Below are positions 48,602-61,244 of a stretch of DNA of 64,000 nt, piece after piece. Source of the DNA: Struthidea cinerea (Eukaryota; Chordata; Aves; Passeriformes; Corcoracidae). Each line of letters opens with the position of its first letter. Positions within the stretch are counted from its first letter, which is position 1. The DNA lies in NCBI GenBank assembly GCA_013397865.1, contig VZTI01005309.1:1-64000 (forward strand). The letters run 5' to 3'. Made by a program: the position numbers and the translations under genes. The notes under the pieces are model-generated. The model had not been told where the DNA came from. It did no database searches and saw only the letters and a list, made by a program, of their open reading frames with translations.

Positions 48602-51600
48602 TGATGTCCAATATAAGAAAGTTGCAGAAAGTCAGAAATCCCTGGGAACAAAGGAGTTTCCTTCTAGAAAACCTCTATACTAGCTGAGCTCGAAGTATTG
48701 ACATAGCAAAACTGACCCAGAAATCAAATAAGCTTAGGTCCTAAAGCAGCATCCCACTTTAAAAAGGCCATGTCACTCCAGTATTAAGCTAGTTTCTGGT
48801 TAAAGTTTTCAGAATAATATCTGCTCAGTTGCTGGACAGTTTCTGAAGAAGATTAAAATAAAACTTCATCCTCTGCTACAGGCTCTGGTTACCAGTTTCG
48901 GATTTATTATCCATTTATTTGGAGCAGGGGAATTGCCTCTAGTCCTCTAATTCTCATCCCAGCTGTGTACTCTCTCTATATATGTGGATAGCAGAAATGG
49001 CTCCATGTTCTTTCAGATGGGGCAATCTTTTTAACCTTGATGGGTTTACGTGACAGGAGGAAAGCATCAATGCAACAGAGAACTTTCTTTATTGCTTTCC
49101 ACAACTGTAAATCTACCAATGTCTAACCTAGTTTCCCCAACTTCTATGTCACAGAAACCTCATCTTCTGCTCCAGATCACACTTTGACCTGGCAAAAAAC
49201 AGAAACACATGCTATTCCAGAGAAACAATCCTACTCATTATCTCCGCAAACAAAAATTCAGTTTTAATTTAGTGTAAAATTTAATTTTCTGTAGGCAGAA
49301 CTGTAAACCCCAATATAACCTCTGCTTTTCCATCCACACTGCAAAAGCTTTTAGTTCTTTGAAGCTGAGCAAACAATAGTAAAATATTTCATTTTACATT
49401 TTAAAGTAGAATATAAATGTAAGAAAGTAGCCCCAAAACACCAGTGTAGCTTCCAGTGCAGTGACCTGCTCTAAGAGACATAAAAAAAAAAAAAAAGAAG
49501 CAAGCTTTCCCCCTCAGAAAGGGAGAAGAGTTTGTCCCAGGTTGTTTTTATCTACCTTTGGAGGTGTGTCTCTTCACTAAAAAGGCATTTAAGCTTGTTT
49601 CCCTTGTTATACAGCACAAGAACAGAATTGTACTTAGTTTCCCGAAAGTGAGGCAAATTCCTCACATTCTCCTGAGAGGAATCTGTTCCAAACAGCCTTG
49701 CAAAACATACCTAACAACAGGAGAAATGGGAAGTGTGCTGCCAATTTGCAGAGACAGGAATTTCAGAAGCCCAAGCTATCCACCAAGTGCCCTTTACCCC
49801 CATCCCAGTGCTGGAAGGAAAGCAGAGAAGCTTGTTCCTTGGACACAGATGAGTGATGGCCTAGTTCAGGGTTCCCACAGGAGCTACAGAAGACAGCAGT
49901 GGAGCTGAGGGTGTCTGTGTGAGAACCCTGAGGGCTCGGAGGCTCTCGTATTGATAGAGGCACAAATGCAACACAACCAAGCACAGGAGTGTCCCTCACC
50001 ACAGCCAAGAAAAAGTTACCCTAGACATCCAGAGGTGGACTTGCCAAAAGCATATGCGATTTCACTATCAACTGGTAACAAGCACCAAGTGAAGCTAATC
50101 AGGAAAGTATGAAAGTGGTACTTAGGAAAAAAAGCACAACATGGCCTTTTCTGCAGAGGATAGCACAAGCATCATGCTGTGACCAAATTATTGATGTGTG
50201 TCCATTCATAGTCCAGGAGTGAATTTTTGTCTGCCTGGTAATGCCATGTCAGCATGCCCAAAGTACATGCGGGCCCGTAGACATCCAACCCAGAGCAACC
50301 CTGGAGTTAGAGGGAGAGTGTTAGAAAGGGTTATTTACCATTGCCAGTATAGTGCTGCTTTATTGCTGTTAACTCCAAGTGGCTTTCACTCCACAAGAAC
50401 ATTTCATTTGCCTTCCCACAGCATCAGTACCCCATGAGGAAAGAATATTTGCTTGGATCTTTAACAGACTGGTATCATGAACAAGGTCACCAGGCAGACA
50501 CCAACCAGTATGCTTTGAGAGGAGCCCTGGAGGCATCTAAATCTCATTATTGCTTCCAACACCATCTGATTGTAATTTTACCAGTGTGACAGACTGATTA
50601 TTGTCCCAGCAACCTGAATTTGTACTGAGAGTAGTACTTCTCATACTTGAATGTATGTACTTTATATTTTCACTGGCGTTCACTATAAAGGTATTAGTTG
50701 CCAATACTTGGTCAATATCTCACTTCAGGAAATGCTGTATTCATTCGTAAAATGATTATGCCTTGCATACTGGGCTGGGGTCCCAAGAAAAGCTGTAATA
50801 TGTTGAAGGAACACACTAAATCCTGTCATGAAGTACATATTTTTGAAAGCTGAAGTCGCGTTCTATCAATAAGAATTGCCATTTAGCTAAAGATGCCATT
50901 TCTCTGGAAGTTAGATAAAATGCAGTCAGTAAGATCACTGCAACAATAATATCCCTTGTGCTGATAAAATGAGAAAGTTTGTTTTAAAGGCAAGTTGTAA
51001 ATAGAAAACAAAATATTAAGCAGAGGAACCAAATTGTGCCTTGTTAGACTGATACAGCCCTGGAACTATCAACATCCAGTGCAAGCTTGATGAATGAACA
51101 ATGCCATGCAAGTCAAGGTGCAATAAATATTACTAATAAGGTGCCACAGAAATTGTATTGCTTCACTCTCCTCTCATTCCTGACTCACAAACTGCCAGAA
51201 AATCTCTAGGTCACTTCTGTCTATATTTTGAAACAGCTTAGGAACCAATAAAACTGTACATATGGCACTTCTAATATTTCACAAGATGGTGGGGGACAGC
51301 ATCCAAAGTTCAAACCCTGTATCATAAAAGTAGTCAGAAAAATGGAAAACAGCTTTAGGTAGATGTGATCAGCTGGGAGGCACAACCTCAGGACAACTGG
51401 CAGGCAGACAACTACTCAAATTACAAACTGGTACCTACACTAACATTTTGAAATATGGGTTGCAAAGCTGCACAAGTAAGTTATTACACAAGAACACTAT
51501 GTGTTGCTATTACTCAAACCCAAAAGTTGTAGTACACTGTGATATATCATCAAGTGAAGGACCAGACCAAGTGGCCAGGCAATCCACAAGCAGGTAAATA

Positions 51601-52896
51601 AGCTGTGTTCTTAGGGTAATGGGAGTAAGCTGGGCTCACCAGGCACTCTGCTAAAGCAAAGCAGCATCACTTGCAATGAATTACACATCTGGAAATGCTG
51701 CACCCTGTTAAACCTCTGCCTGACAGATACCCTTCAGACGAACCAAAGTCCATAGAAAATTCTCTGTAACTGCAGTACCTTTTGCTCCTAAGTCTCACTG
51801 GGTTTAAAAGATGCTTTTTGCCCTTTCAATGCAAGCATGGAAGAGGCTTGGAGTAGAAGAAGAAAGGTGTTATTTAAAGCTTGAATCAAACCACAATAAA
51901 ACTAAGTTCTCAAAGGAGAAAAACATCTATCAAAGAAATGAAGAGACGCTGAAACAGAGAACCAGGAAGCATTTGTGTAGAGTTCTTATAAACCCATTAA
52001 TCCCATTTCAGAGCTTCTAGACTCTTCTGGAATTTGAGTGAATAAACAATAACTGCCAGAGCTTTCAATAAATCACAATACTCCATCAATTGCAATGAGT
52101 GTAATCCACCAGTTAGAACTGACATGAGACATACAAAAGGCACAAGGATAAAACATCATGCCAAGAAATAAATTTTAATCTCTCTTCCAATTCAAACAGA
52201 GAGCAAGAAGGTTAGGTACAAGAAGTCACATAAATTTAACACAGGAGGGTAGGAAAGGGAACAGAATCACTACATTCCTGGCCTCAACAGCTAAAGACAG
52301 TACTATGATTAAATAATTAAACTGTCTCATCTTGTGCAGTCAAGCTAAATTTCAACAGAAGTAATTAATCTTCATGTGGTCTTTTATACCCTGCCCAATC
52401 CGTACTTTTTGGCCAAAGCAAAACATTTCCTCTTGTTGCCTCTTTCTTTCCAAAAGTTTCCTCCATATATGAGGAAAGAATCACTTCTCATTTGAATGAA
52501 AGCAGTGCCATTGACAAGGTTGCTATTCAAACGTAAAGGCTCATCCTTGTGAGAGTTTTCACACACATTTGTACAGCTGAATCCAGGATGAGAATTATTT
52601 ACTTTTCCTGAGAAAGCATTGGAAATTTCAAAAAATTACATATATTATTTCAGGACAAGTCTTAACCTCTGGATTTATTTTTTCATGAACAAGTAAAAGC
52701 AAACGCAAAGCTGGAGACTATCAACAATCCAGGTCTCACCTGTCATACAAGATACCAGACCCAAGTCATCTTGCCGAATTGGGTAGACCATGGCCTCCAA
52801 CCTTGGTCTCAACGTCTCAACACCCAAGATATTTTCTTTCTTTCCTTAAGTTATTTCCTGCCTAAGAAACTTGTCCCAACCTAAGTTATTCTAACA
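48602..52896. other. Gene-free sequence right of the provirus
   Basis: No gene, RNA gene or repeat family recognised. A short A run lies at about 49482-49496. Frames such as 49558-49908 look like chance. Confidence 0.5.
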
Positions 52897-52900
52897 AAAA

Positions 52901-52936
<36 letters not shown>
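52897..52936. repeat. Poly-A tract
   Basis: About 35 uninterrupted A after CAAAAACA, followed by GGGG. No recognisable retroposed gene lies upstream. Confidence 0.9.
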
Positions 52937-52939
<3 letters not shown>

Positions 52940-53432
52940 GCTTTCTAGACTTAAAAACACCAAAGACACCAAAAACACCAATAAAAGTCTTATTTGGAAA
53001 AAAAAGATTACCAAGTTCCTATGTGACTCTGGTTAAGCTAAAGGAACTGATCTCCATGAAGGCAACGTTCTGGACCACATAGAGACCATCACAAATAAAT
53101 CCCAGGAGCTTGTTCCACTGCCATTTCCACAGCACCATCATTGCAATCCTGAATTGCACTTGAACATTCTTTTGAGTCAGGCAAAGAAGACATTGACTTG
53201 AAATGGCCTGAGGCAAACCAAAATCAGTTACTGAGGGAAAGGTACCACATGGGAAGGGAACTGTACTGAATTTCAGGTGCAATAACAAGGCAGACTTTAT
53301 GCAAAAACAGGTTTGAGCATCCATATTCAGACCTGGCTCTGGATTGTGAACACTTTGATTACCTCTTTGAGAAGTGCCACAGCTTCATGTCAAGCTCATC
53401 TACAGAAAGTTCGAGAACATCCTTTGGACCCG
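52937..53432. other. Gene-free sequence
   Basis: Contains two short A-rich CACC repeats (ACACCAAAGACACCAAAAAC) and no gene. Confidence 0.5.
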
Positions 53433-53607
53433 AGGGGAGGGGAGGGGAGGGGAGGGGAGGAGGTGTGGCCCTCCTCCTCCNNNNNNNNNNNNNNNNNNNN
53501 NNNNNNNNNNNNNNNNNNNNNNNNNNNNNNNNNNNNNNNNNNNNNNNNNNNNNNNNNNNNNNNNNNNNNNNNNNNNNNNNNNNNGGGAGGGGAGGGGAGG
53601 GGAGGGG
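53433..53607. repeat. (GGGGA)n array with 104-N gap
   Basis: GGGGA repeats on both sides of an N run (53481-53584). Immediately left of the gap is a C/T-rich stretch (CCCTCCTCCTCC), the opposite-strand composition. Frames running through the N are meaningless. The G-runs could form quadruplexes. Confidence 0.92.
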
Positions 53608-55237
53608 GAAAGCTTTCGACCTCCTCCTTCTCCTCCCTGCTGCCCTGCACCATTGCTAATACAGCTGTCACAAGGCATAGCAGGATTTAAAGGGTGCTTA
53701 TGCAGCTTGTTTTAAGAGGCTACGTGCAGGCCAGACAGGCTTCCAATTTAATCTTTTATTAGCTGTGTTTTAAAATGAATGCTCCAGGTGGCTGTATAGA
53801 AACATACAAGATGAGAATATGGATAGGCAAAATTAATAAACCATCACAGAGAAGTTAGGATAATAGTAGTTTTCTATTTCAAGAGGTTATCAATTGTCCA
53901 GTATAGCATATTCTGGAAGATCTCAATTCTTTGGTGCTATACACACTCTGAAAAGGAACAGACAACACAAACCCAAAAACAAATACACTTTCTTCCCCTC
54001 CCCCACCCCACTCCTGTATTCTGGCTTAGTGTTTCTTTTACTTTTTTCCTTGGTTTGTTTCCCTCTCATTCATTTTGTTTCTGTACCCCTTCCCAGAAAC
54101 GCATACTTTTTTAAAAAATACTTTATTCACTTTTTCATTTTTTCCATTAATGAAGGAACTAAGAGCAAGCCTTCTGTCATCCAAAGAGCAATGCTGCCCT
54201 CCACAGCTGTCAGGAAGAAAACTTTTTTCAGGAAAAATGAAACCATCTCCAAGCAAACCGTAGCCTTTCAGATGGAATTGCTGAATCTATCTCGTGTTTA
54301 TTCTTTGCGTTGAAAACCAGTCTGCACAGACACCTTATCTGGCTTTGCCTGGCTTACTGACAATCATCTTGACAACTCTTCCCATACACAACTTGTGCAT
54401 CAACTCCAAAGCAAAGAAAGGATTGTCTCCTGTGTAAGATAGTGAAAAAATCCCAACTAATAAATTAACCTATGTCTTCTTACTCAAGGTAAGGAATGGT
54501 CTGATAAATTTTCAAATCCTGATTGGAAGTCACATTCAGAAGATACTTACTGAGAAACCAGGCTCCAGAAGAAAAAGTGTTTAGGCCTAACAGAAATTCA
54601 GTTACCCAAAAAAAAGCATTTGATTTTAGATTTTTCTTTAACCACAGTCCTGGGTGCTGGTGCTGTATCATAGCATATCAGACACCTGTTTTCTAAAAAC
54701 GATAAAAATGTAGCTATTATTTGTGAGTAAAATTACTCCAATGATTTATAAAGAATAAATTGCACAACTTGAACAATACTGTGAAATTCTGCCTGGAAGA
54801 TCTGCCTTGTTTATCACCTGCAAAACCATAATGCACAACTTGCAAAGAGCTTTCATTTTCTCTAACACCAGGTTCCAAGGCAGCACTTTCCACTAACTCG
54901 AATGGTACATCCCCACAAAAAGCAGACCTCCCTTCCATTTTTATTAATATCACTTACTAATAGTTTCCAGGAGGTAAAAAAGCAACAGCAACAACCAATA
55001 CTGTGATTTCCAAACTGTTTTCTCTCATCTCTGAAGCCAGATGAAAAAAGCCTTGAGAGGGGCTTAAATGGTAATATACAGATGTGGATTTCAACCCCCT
55101 GCAGAAAAGCCTGACCACAGTGAGCCATCTTAAAAGGCTACACCAAAATTTACTGCTGGGATCTGTATGAACTCCTGTAAAGCTCAGGGCTATACCAGTG
55201 CAGGAAGACAAGAGGAAAGCAATAGGAAGGGTGGTTC
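53608..55237. other. Gene-free sequence
   Basis: Nothing recognised; the 139-codon frame at 53894-54313 has no domain-like character beyond hydrophobic runs. Confidence 0.45.
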
Positions 55238-55242
55238 AGGGC

Positions 55243-56111
55243 TGTCTCAGTTTAGAGACAAGTTTAGGAGAACACCACTCTGGAATGAGTGTTTTTTCTA
55301 ACAAAAAAAGGGGTTCCAACTATCCCTTTCTGCCAGTGAGAAAATGAATACTAGTGGATGAAAGTGAAAAAAGCCAATTGTTTATTGACAAACCAAGTGT
55401 CCACATGACACGGGAAAAAATGGATAAATTTTTTTCTGAGTTGTCAGAACCTTACCCCACCCATACACACTCACCCACACCAGAACAAAAAAAAACCCAA
55501 AATGCCCGGGAAAGAAAAAAAAACCCTTCCACCCCTGTGGCAGGGAGGAACAAAATGGCGCCCAGCTTTTGTCTCAGGGAATTAAAAAACAAAAAGTTCA
55601 CGCAGCAGCTCGGGCAAAAACAGATGGGAACCCGGTCAATCTCTGATGTTGGTCTCCTCTTCACCGCAGATGAAGCTGATGGATTTAGGGTCCTTTCTTT
55701 GGCTGGGTCAGCTTTTCCGAGGTCTGGACGAGGTGGAGCGGCCCCACGGCTGCACAGCACATTCCTGGCCGATCATCACACATCGATTGTCTGATCTCAG
55801 ACCAAAACCAAGCTGAACAGTTCAAGAAAAAACAAAAGCTACTGAAGGATTGCAGTCTCCAAGGCCAGGGAAAAGATAAAATAAAACTTCTTGCCGAAGC
55901 TAACAAAAAACCAAGCTAGCTAAGCAACAAAGGAATTGCTGGTCCACACCACACCAATCATGCCTGGGAGTGAGGCTTTCAAAGAAGCCTGCACAAGAGC
56001 CCCAAGGCTTGCCCCTCTTCCCCGGACCCACCTTAAAGTTACGGCAACCACTTCTGGGCATAGAGCAGACGACTAGGGAAGAGAGTATCATCATAAAATC
56101 ACCCCAAGGCA
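55243..56111 (-). mobile_element. Solo LTR, divergent relative of family 1 (copy E)
   Basis: Ends match family 1: TGTCTCAGTTTAGAGACAAG at left and ATAAAATCACCCCAAGGCA at right. The interior is longer (869 bp against 585-646) and mostly different. Flanks AGGGC (55238-55242) and AGGTC (56112-56116) are a 5-bp duplication with one mismatch. The poly(A) signal reads on the minus strand (TTGTTTATTGAC on plus, about 55378). A YY1-type motif (AAAATGGCGCC) lies at about 55551. Frames at 55354-55794 and 55452-55760 are within the LTR. Confidence 0.82.
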
Positions 56112-56116
56112 AGGTC

Positions 56117-58344
56117 TACCACATAGGGAAAGAAAAGAAGCAAGGAAACCCTAACAATTCCATACAGCTGGTTCATATTTATTTTTCATTCTGATGGAAT
56201 AGGTGTGTAGTGGTTTTAGTTTAAAATCTATTACATAGCTGCATTTCTCCTCATGACACCCCCAACCCCAGAGCTCATTGTTTCATTCTCTCATCAACAT
56301 GTAGATAGATTTTCTTAGCTCCTCTGCACCCAAGTTGCAATGTGTCAAACCCTCGCTGGTATAGATCAGCTCATTTCAATAAAGACATATCAGGGTTATG
56401 ACAGATGGGAATAGGGCCCCGTGCCGTTTGCCAAGGAAAGCTGAGTGCAGAGCAAGCACATCTCCCTCGTGTTTTGAACTAGGCCATTTTTGCTATCTCC
56501 AGCAAAAGTGTTCGGTGCTCTCAAATACACAGCTCTTCAGAGACAGGGTTCAGAGAGGCAGACAGGAAGCCTCTGAGGCCAGACCATGGCACAAAGATGC
56601 TGTGTCACGGCACAAAGATCCTAAGGGATTCAGCTTCCCTGAAGCATATGCCCTAGAAACCATCCCAAGGCCAGATTTACACGTTGAGCTCAGCATATGC
56701 ATTTTATGATTCACACATTTACTGCTGAATTTAAATGCTCAGCAGACCAAGCAAGAAGCCTGGGAAATGCCCCAGTTCATGAGGTGGAGGAAGAGGAGGA
56801 GAGACCTTCCTTGACCCAGAAGCATGGCAGGGGACTTAATGTGGCACTGGCAGCACTCCCCTAACAATTGCTGCACTACCTGGAGACCAAGGGTTAATTG
56901 ATCTGCAGCTTTATTTTCCAGTCTTCAAAAACACAGCAAAGTGCTTATTAACACTTATGCAGCCTCTGCAATATGCTGATGTGATCTCTGAAAGAAACCC
57001 ATTACATAGAGACACAAAAGACAAAGAACAGCAGAATCTATCTCATTTGTTGATTATCTATTGAAGAACGCAATGTTTCTGCTAAATTTTAATTCGGACA
57101 ACAATTTGCCAAGATCTAAGGGTTGACCACACCATAATTTACCTGCCTCATGCCAGGCAAATGCTCCTTGCCTCAGATTAGGTATTTCATCTTGTGTGTC
57201 TGCATACTTTTTAGGTACTATAACCAATTATGATCCAGAAATATACATGCCATCAATTTTAATACAGATATTTTTAATTAACTTTACAGGAATATATTTT
57301 ACCCACAGCTTTGGTCAATGGGACAATGCTTGTAGCTCTATGAGTATCTCTTTATAACAGTAACATGAAAGATTTGACATCACCATTTTTTGCCCCATCA
57401 CATTTTTCCATTTTTCTAATTTATTTAGATGGTTTTTGCTTAGTTAGTCCAATTATTTTTAATCTCTTCTTCCCCATTTCAGGCATTTCTGTTAGTTATA
57501 AAAGTCTTGAAAGGAAAACTGTGTGGCTAAATTTTCTTGCTGTATAACCACAAATCATGAACGTACACCTAAGGTATCATACCTAGTGTAGAGGAACAAG
57601 AATTCAATAAATTATTTGCCATATTCCAAATTAGACTGCACTGAGAACAGCAGTTGGAGTTGAAAAACAGATGACAGCTTTTTAAAGTATCATTATTATC
57701 TGTTTTAAAGACCAATTTTCCAGATTGTCTCCAGATGGTAGAATTTTAAAGGCAATTTACCTATTCCTTTCACTGAGAGTTTTGCAGTGGTTTTCTTGAG
57801 AAAGCTCTAGCATTTGTAAAATTGCAAACTGCTTCCAATGCGAGTACTAAAAGAAATGCTGGTTTATTTAAATTGGTATTATGTTAGATAATTATGGCCT
57901 ATTCTTGTAACTGTCTCTGCATTAATGGATCCTGAAGTGTTGCTAGTAGTTCTTGGTCTTCATCCCTTTCTTGTGGACCTTCATTTCACATAAAATATTA
58001 GCAGCGATTTTCTCAACCTTTTTTTAATTTATGGACATTTTTTTATACAAGGATTTTTTCCTATTATTAAATAAAATAAATATCAGTATTTCATACAAAG
58101 TTTCAGTAGTACCCTAATGGCATCCAGAGACAGAATTCTACATGACAAGCCCAGATTTCAAAAATAAAGCTGTGGCTGTTCTTTAAAATCATCTTTTCTA
58201 TCAGACACATCCAGATTTTCATGAAAACACAACACTGAGTTGTACCTTGTGGTCCCTCACCTGATAATAAATATCAGAATATAATAAAAATACAAATAGG
58301 TGAAGAGCTGAGGATATATAGTTAGAAAATGTAAGTTGTCTGGA
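56117..58344. other. Gene-free AT-rich sequence
   Basis: Nothing recognised. Confidence 0.5.
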
Positions 58345-58900
58345 GGATAGAATCATCAAGGTTAGAAGAGGCCTTTAAGATCATTCAGTCCAACCATCGA
58401 CCCAACACTGCCACTGTAACCCCTAAACCACCAAACCACATTACCCAGCGCCATATCCAGACTCCACCACCTCCCTGGGCAACCTATTCCAATGCCTGAC
58501 TACCCAAACAGAGATTTTTTTTTTCCTAATGTCTAATCTGAATTTCCCCTGTCTCAGTTTAAGGCCATTTTTTCTCGTCCTTTCACTGCAGGCACAGCAG
58601 AAGAGATGGGCCCCCACCTTACTACAACCTCCTTCCAGGGAGTTTTAGAGAGCAGTGGGGTCCCACCTGAGCCTTCTCTTCTCAAGACTGAACAAACTCA
58701 GCTCAGCTCCCTCAGATGTTTCTCTAAAGACATGTTTTCTAAACCCTTCACAAGCCTTGTTGCCCTTGCTGGACACACTCCAATACCTCCATGACCTTTA
58801 AAGTCACCTTAAAGAGGGGCCCAAGACTGACCACAGAACTTCGTGAGGTGCATTTGGCTGATACATTTGCCTTAGGGCAGGTACATGATGGCTCCACCAG
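58345..58900 (-). mobile_element. CR1 LINE 3'-end fragment
   Basis: Long match to the reverse-complemented CR1 3' region, in order: TAGAATCATCAAGGTTAGAA, CCAACCATCGACCCAACACT, CACCACCTCCCTGGGCAACC, TTCTCGTCCTTTCACTG and GTCCCACCTGAGCCTTCTCT, then ACTGACCACAGAACTTCGTG. The right part is more diverged. No intact coding. Confidence 0.88.
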
Positions 58901-59469
58901 TCAATCTCTTCCTCAGATCCCTACTGCTTAACCCTTCCATCTCCTCTTTGAGTTGTACCAGCAAGCAAAGCAGATCATTGACCTGCTCCTGCCTCACACA
59001 GGTGTTATCTGTTACCCTCTGATGCCAGTGCCAGGCTCCAGCACTCCCTGCAACCCGATACTTGGACCCCTATATGTTTCCACAGCACATCCATTTGTAT
59101 TGCTACATCCTTTCTGGCACACACAGAGTGTTTAGTTTAGCACCCTGCAATGTGGAAACCATTCCGGAACACTCCACTTGAACTGATGGGAAGGATACCA
59201 CACCTTCCTCCTCACCCTACCTGCCCTGACTGCTGTGCCCACACTGTTTGCCCACTCGGTTTGATGCATTCCTGGTCACTCACGCTCCCTGGAGCTGTTT
59301 ACATCTCCTGCGATGCTCCCTTCTCCACCCTCTCCTCACCTGGTTGGCTGACATGAAATCCCAGGTCTGGACAGGGCTCTGGGCTGTTGCTCAGGAGTCC
59401 CTGAGCATGGGAACCCCCCTGTACAGACTGATCTAAAACTCACCCCCGGACTTATGTCAGTCTTCATCT
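58901..59469. other. Unassigned sequence between CR1 fragments
   Basis: C-rich, without a recognised family. It may be an insertion splitting one CR1 element, since the next CR1 piece is in the same orientation. Confidence 0.35.
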
Positions 59470-59612
59470 CCTTTGTAACATCTAATCTAAATTTCTCCTC
59501 TTTTAGTCTGAAATTGTTCCCCTTGTCCTACCACTACCTGCCCATGTAAAAAGTAGCTCTCTCTTTTTCATAAGCATCCTTTATGTACTGTAAGGCTGCA
59601 ATCTGCTTTTGC
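59470..59612 (-). mobile_element. CR1 LINE fragment
   Basis: CATCTAATCTAAATTTCTCC, CCCTTGTCCTACCACTACCT and GTACTGTAAGGCTGCAATCT match the reverse-complemented CR1 3' region. It overlaps in family position with part of the fragment at 58345, so it is probably a separate insertion. Confidence 0.8.
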
Positions 59613-59965
59613 ACCACAGCTTTCTGGAAACTTCTGGGAACTTCAAAAGCATTCTGTACATGATCAGGAAGACAGAAGAATATTCTTTCAGAGGATATTT
59701 ACAGGAAGAGAGTGGGTGAAACTACATGAGAAATAGATGATGGGATCAGAAGATCCCAGGACCACCTGGATGGAAGATGGGGTGCCCCCAGTCTCAGCCC
59801 TGCTACTAGCAGGTCTGGCCATTTCAGCAGAAGGAGCATTCTGCCATTCTCTGCCCATCTCCACGGATGGAGGTTGCTCAGGCTCCTAATCCAACCTCTT
59901 TCTTTCTCAAAGTCTTAGTAAAACAGGGGCATCTGGGGCAGATGCCAGTTTGCCTTTGCAAGGTG
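59613..59965. other. Gene-free sequence
   Basis: Nothing recognised. Confidence 0.5.
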
Positions 59966-60883
59966 TGTCTCATGGTTTGACACTGGCCCAGTGCCAGGCA
60001 CCCAGGAAAGCCATTCACACACCCTCCCCTGCCACAGCTGGGCAGAGGAGAGGGAAAAAAATTAACGAAGGGTTCATGAGTTGAGATAAGGACTGGAAGA
60101 AAACACTTCAAGGGCAAAACAGGCTCCACTTAAAGTTGCAAAGTGAATTTATTACTAACAGAATCAGAGGAAGATAATGAAAAGTAAAATAAGCTCTTAA
60201 AACACCCTTTTCCTCCCAGCCCCTCCCTCCTTCCCACCAACAGCGCAGGGAGATGGGGTATGGGGGTTTTGGTCAGTTCGTCACCCAAGATTTTCTTCTG
60301 CTGCTCAGGGAGAGGAGTCCTTCCCCTGTGAGACTGTGGAGTCCCTCCCACGGGACACAGTTCTCTGTGAACTTCTCCATAGTGGGTCCACTCAGTCCTG
60401 CCAAACCTGCTGCAACGTGAATTCCCCCCATGGGCAAACAGTCCTCCCAAAACTGTTGCAGTGTGAGTCACTCTTTCCACAGGGTGCAGTCCTCCAAGGA
60501 CAAGCTGCTCCAGCCTGGAAGCAGGGGCCCTCTCTCTCCACCAGGACTCCCACTGGAGCACAGCCTCCTCCAGGCATCCACCCGCTCCGGCACGGGCACC
60601 TCCCCCACGGGCTGCGGGTGGATCTCTGCAGCCCCCGTGGATCCCCATGGGCTGCAGGGGCACAGCTGCTTCACCATGGTCTGCACCACGGCCTGCAGAA
60701 GAATCTTGGCTCTGGCACCTGGAGCACCTCCTGCCCCTCCTTCTTCACTGACCTTGGTGTCACCATGTTGTTTCCTGTGGGAACTGACAGCCAGTCTGAA
60801 GGCCTCACAGACATTTCCCTTGATGCAATCAGTTTGAACCCATGAGAATTGCGGAAGCAAGAAGATAAACAACAGAAAGAAGT
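59966..60883 (-). mobile_element. Minus-strand LTR, right end uncertain
   Basis: Starts TGTCTCATGGTTTGACACTG. The reverse complement of AATAAA (GAATTTATTACT) lies at about 60148-60153, followed by GC-rich U3-type sequence with many short cysteine/proline-like frames on both strands. No matching target duplication was found. Its recognisable part may end near 60780, and it abuts the LTR at 60884 on the other strand, which may have inserted at its edge. The frames at 60130-60663, 60336-60845 and 60468-61049 lie wholly or largely in this LTR. Confidence 0.6.
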
Positions 60884-61098
60884 TGTAACAGCTGCAAAAG
60901 GGAGGATACCGGCCGATGTTTAGCAAAGAATGTGTGTACACTATAGACAACCAATAGTACTGTATTGCAGCAAAAAAATAGCCAATGAACATGTAGCTAA
61001 GAAAGTGTATAAAAGAAGTTGTGTAAATAATAACCATGCTTTTTCCCATTGCTCGGGGCAGAGAGTATGTGTGTGTCGTGACTGTCTCAACAGCGACA
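60884..61098 (+). mobile_element. 5' LTR of a second provirus
   Basis: Ends AACAGCGACA two bases before a tRNA-Trp primer site, so the right edge is firm. The left edge (TGTAACAGCT) is my best choice; an earlier start is possible. TATAAAAG at about 61008 is a good TATA box and CCAAT-type boxes lie near 60949 and 60980. The LTR is unusually short (about 215 bp). Its end matches that of the solo LTR at 22920-23298. Confidence 0.75.
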
Positions 61099-61100
61099 CC

Positions 61101-61118
61101 TGGTGACCCCGACGTGAT
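61101..61118 (+). promoter_or_regulatory. Primer-binding site, tRNA-Trp
   Basis: TGGTGACCCCGACGTGAT is an exact complement of the vertebrate tRNA-Trp 3' end, the primer used by avian alpharetroviruses. Confidence 0.9.
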
Positions 61119-61225
61119 ATAGCCACTTTTTGGTGGGCTGTGGGAAGAGCAGCGGAGGCGGTGCTCAGCAGAAGAACAGCAGCAAGCAGAGCTGCCAAAC
61201 GTCCGGATGTGTATCTGTAACCCTT

Positions 61226-61233
61226 AGGTGAGT
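61226..61233 (+). promoter_or_regulatory. Leader splice donor
   Basis: AG followed by GTGAGT, a consensus donor, 12 nt before the gag ATG. In simple retroviruses a leader donor is used to make env mRNA. Confidence 0.55.
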
Positions 61234-61244
61234 CGCTGGGAACA

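Noticed and set aside
53313..53715. Frames of 90-125 codons across the N run
   Set aside because: Open only because N cannot encode a stop.
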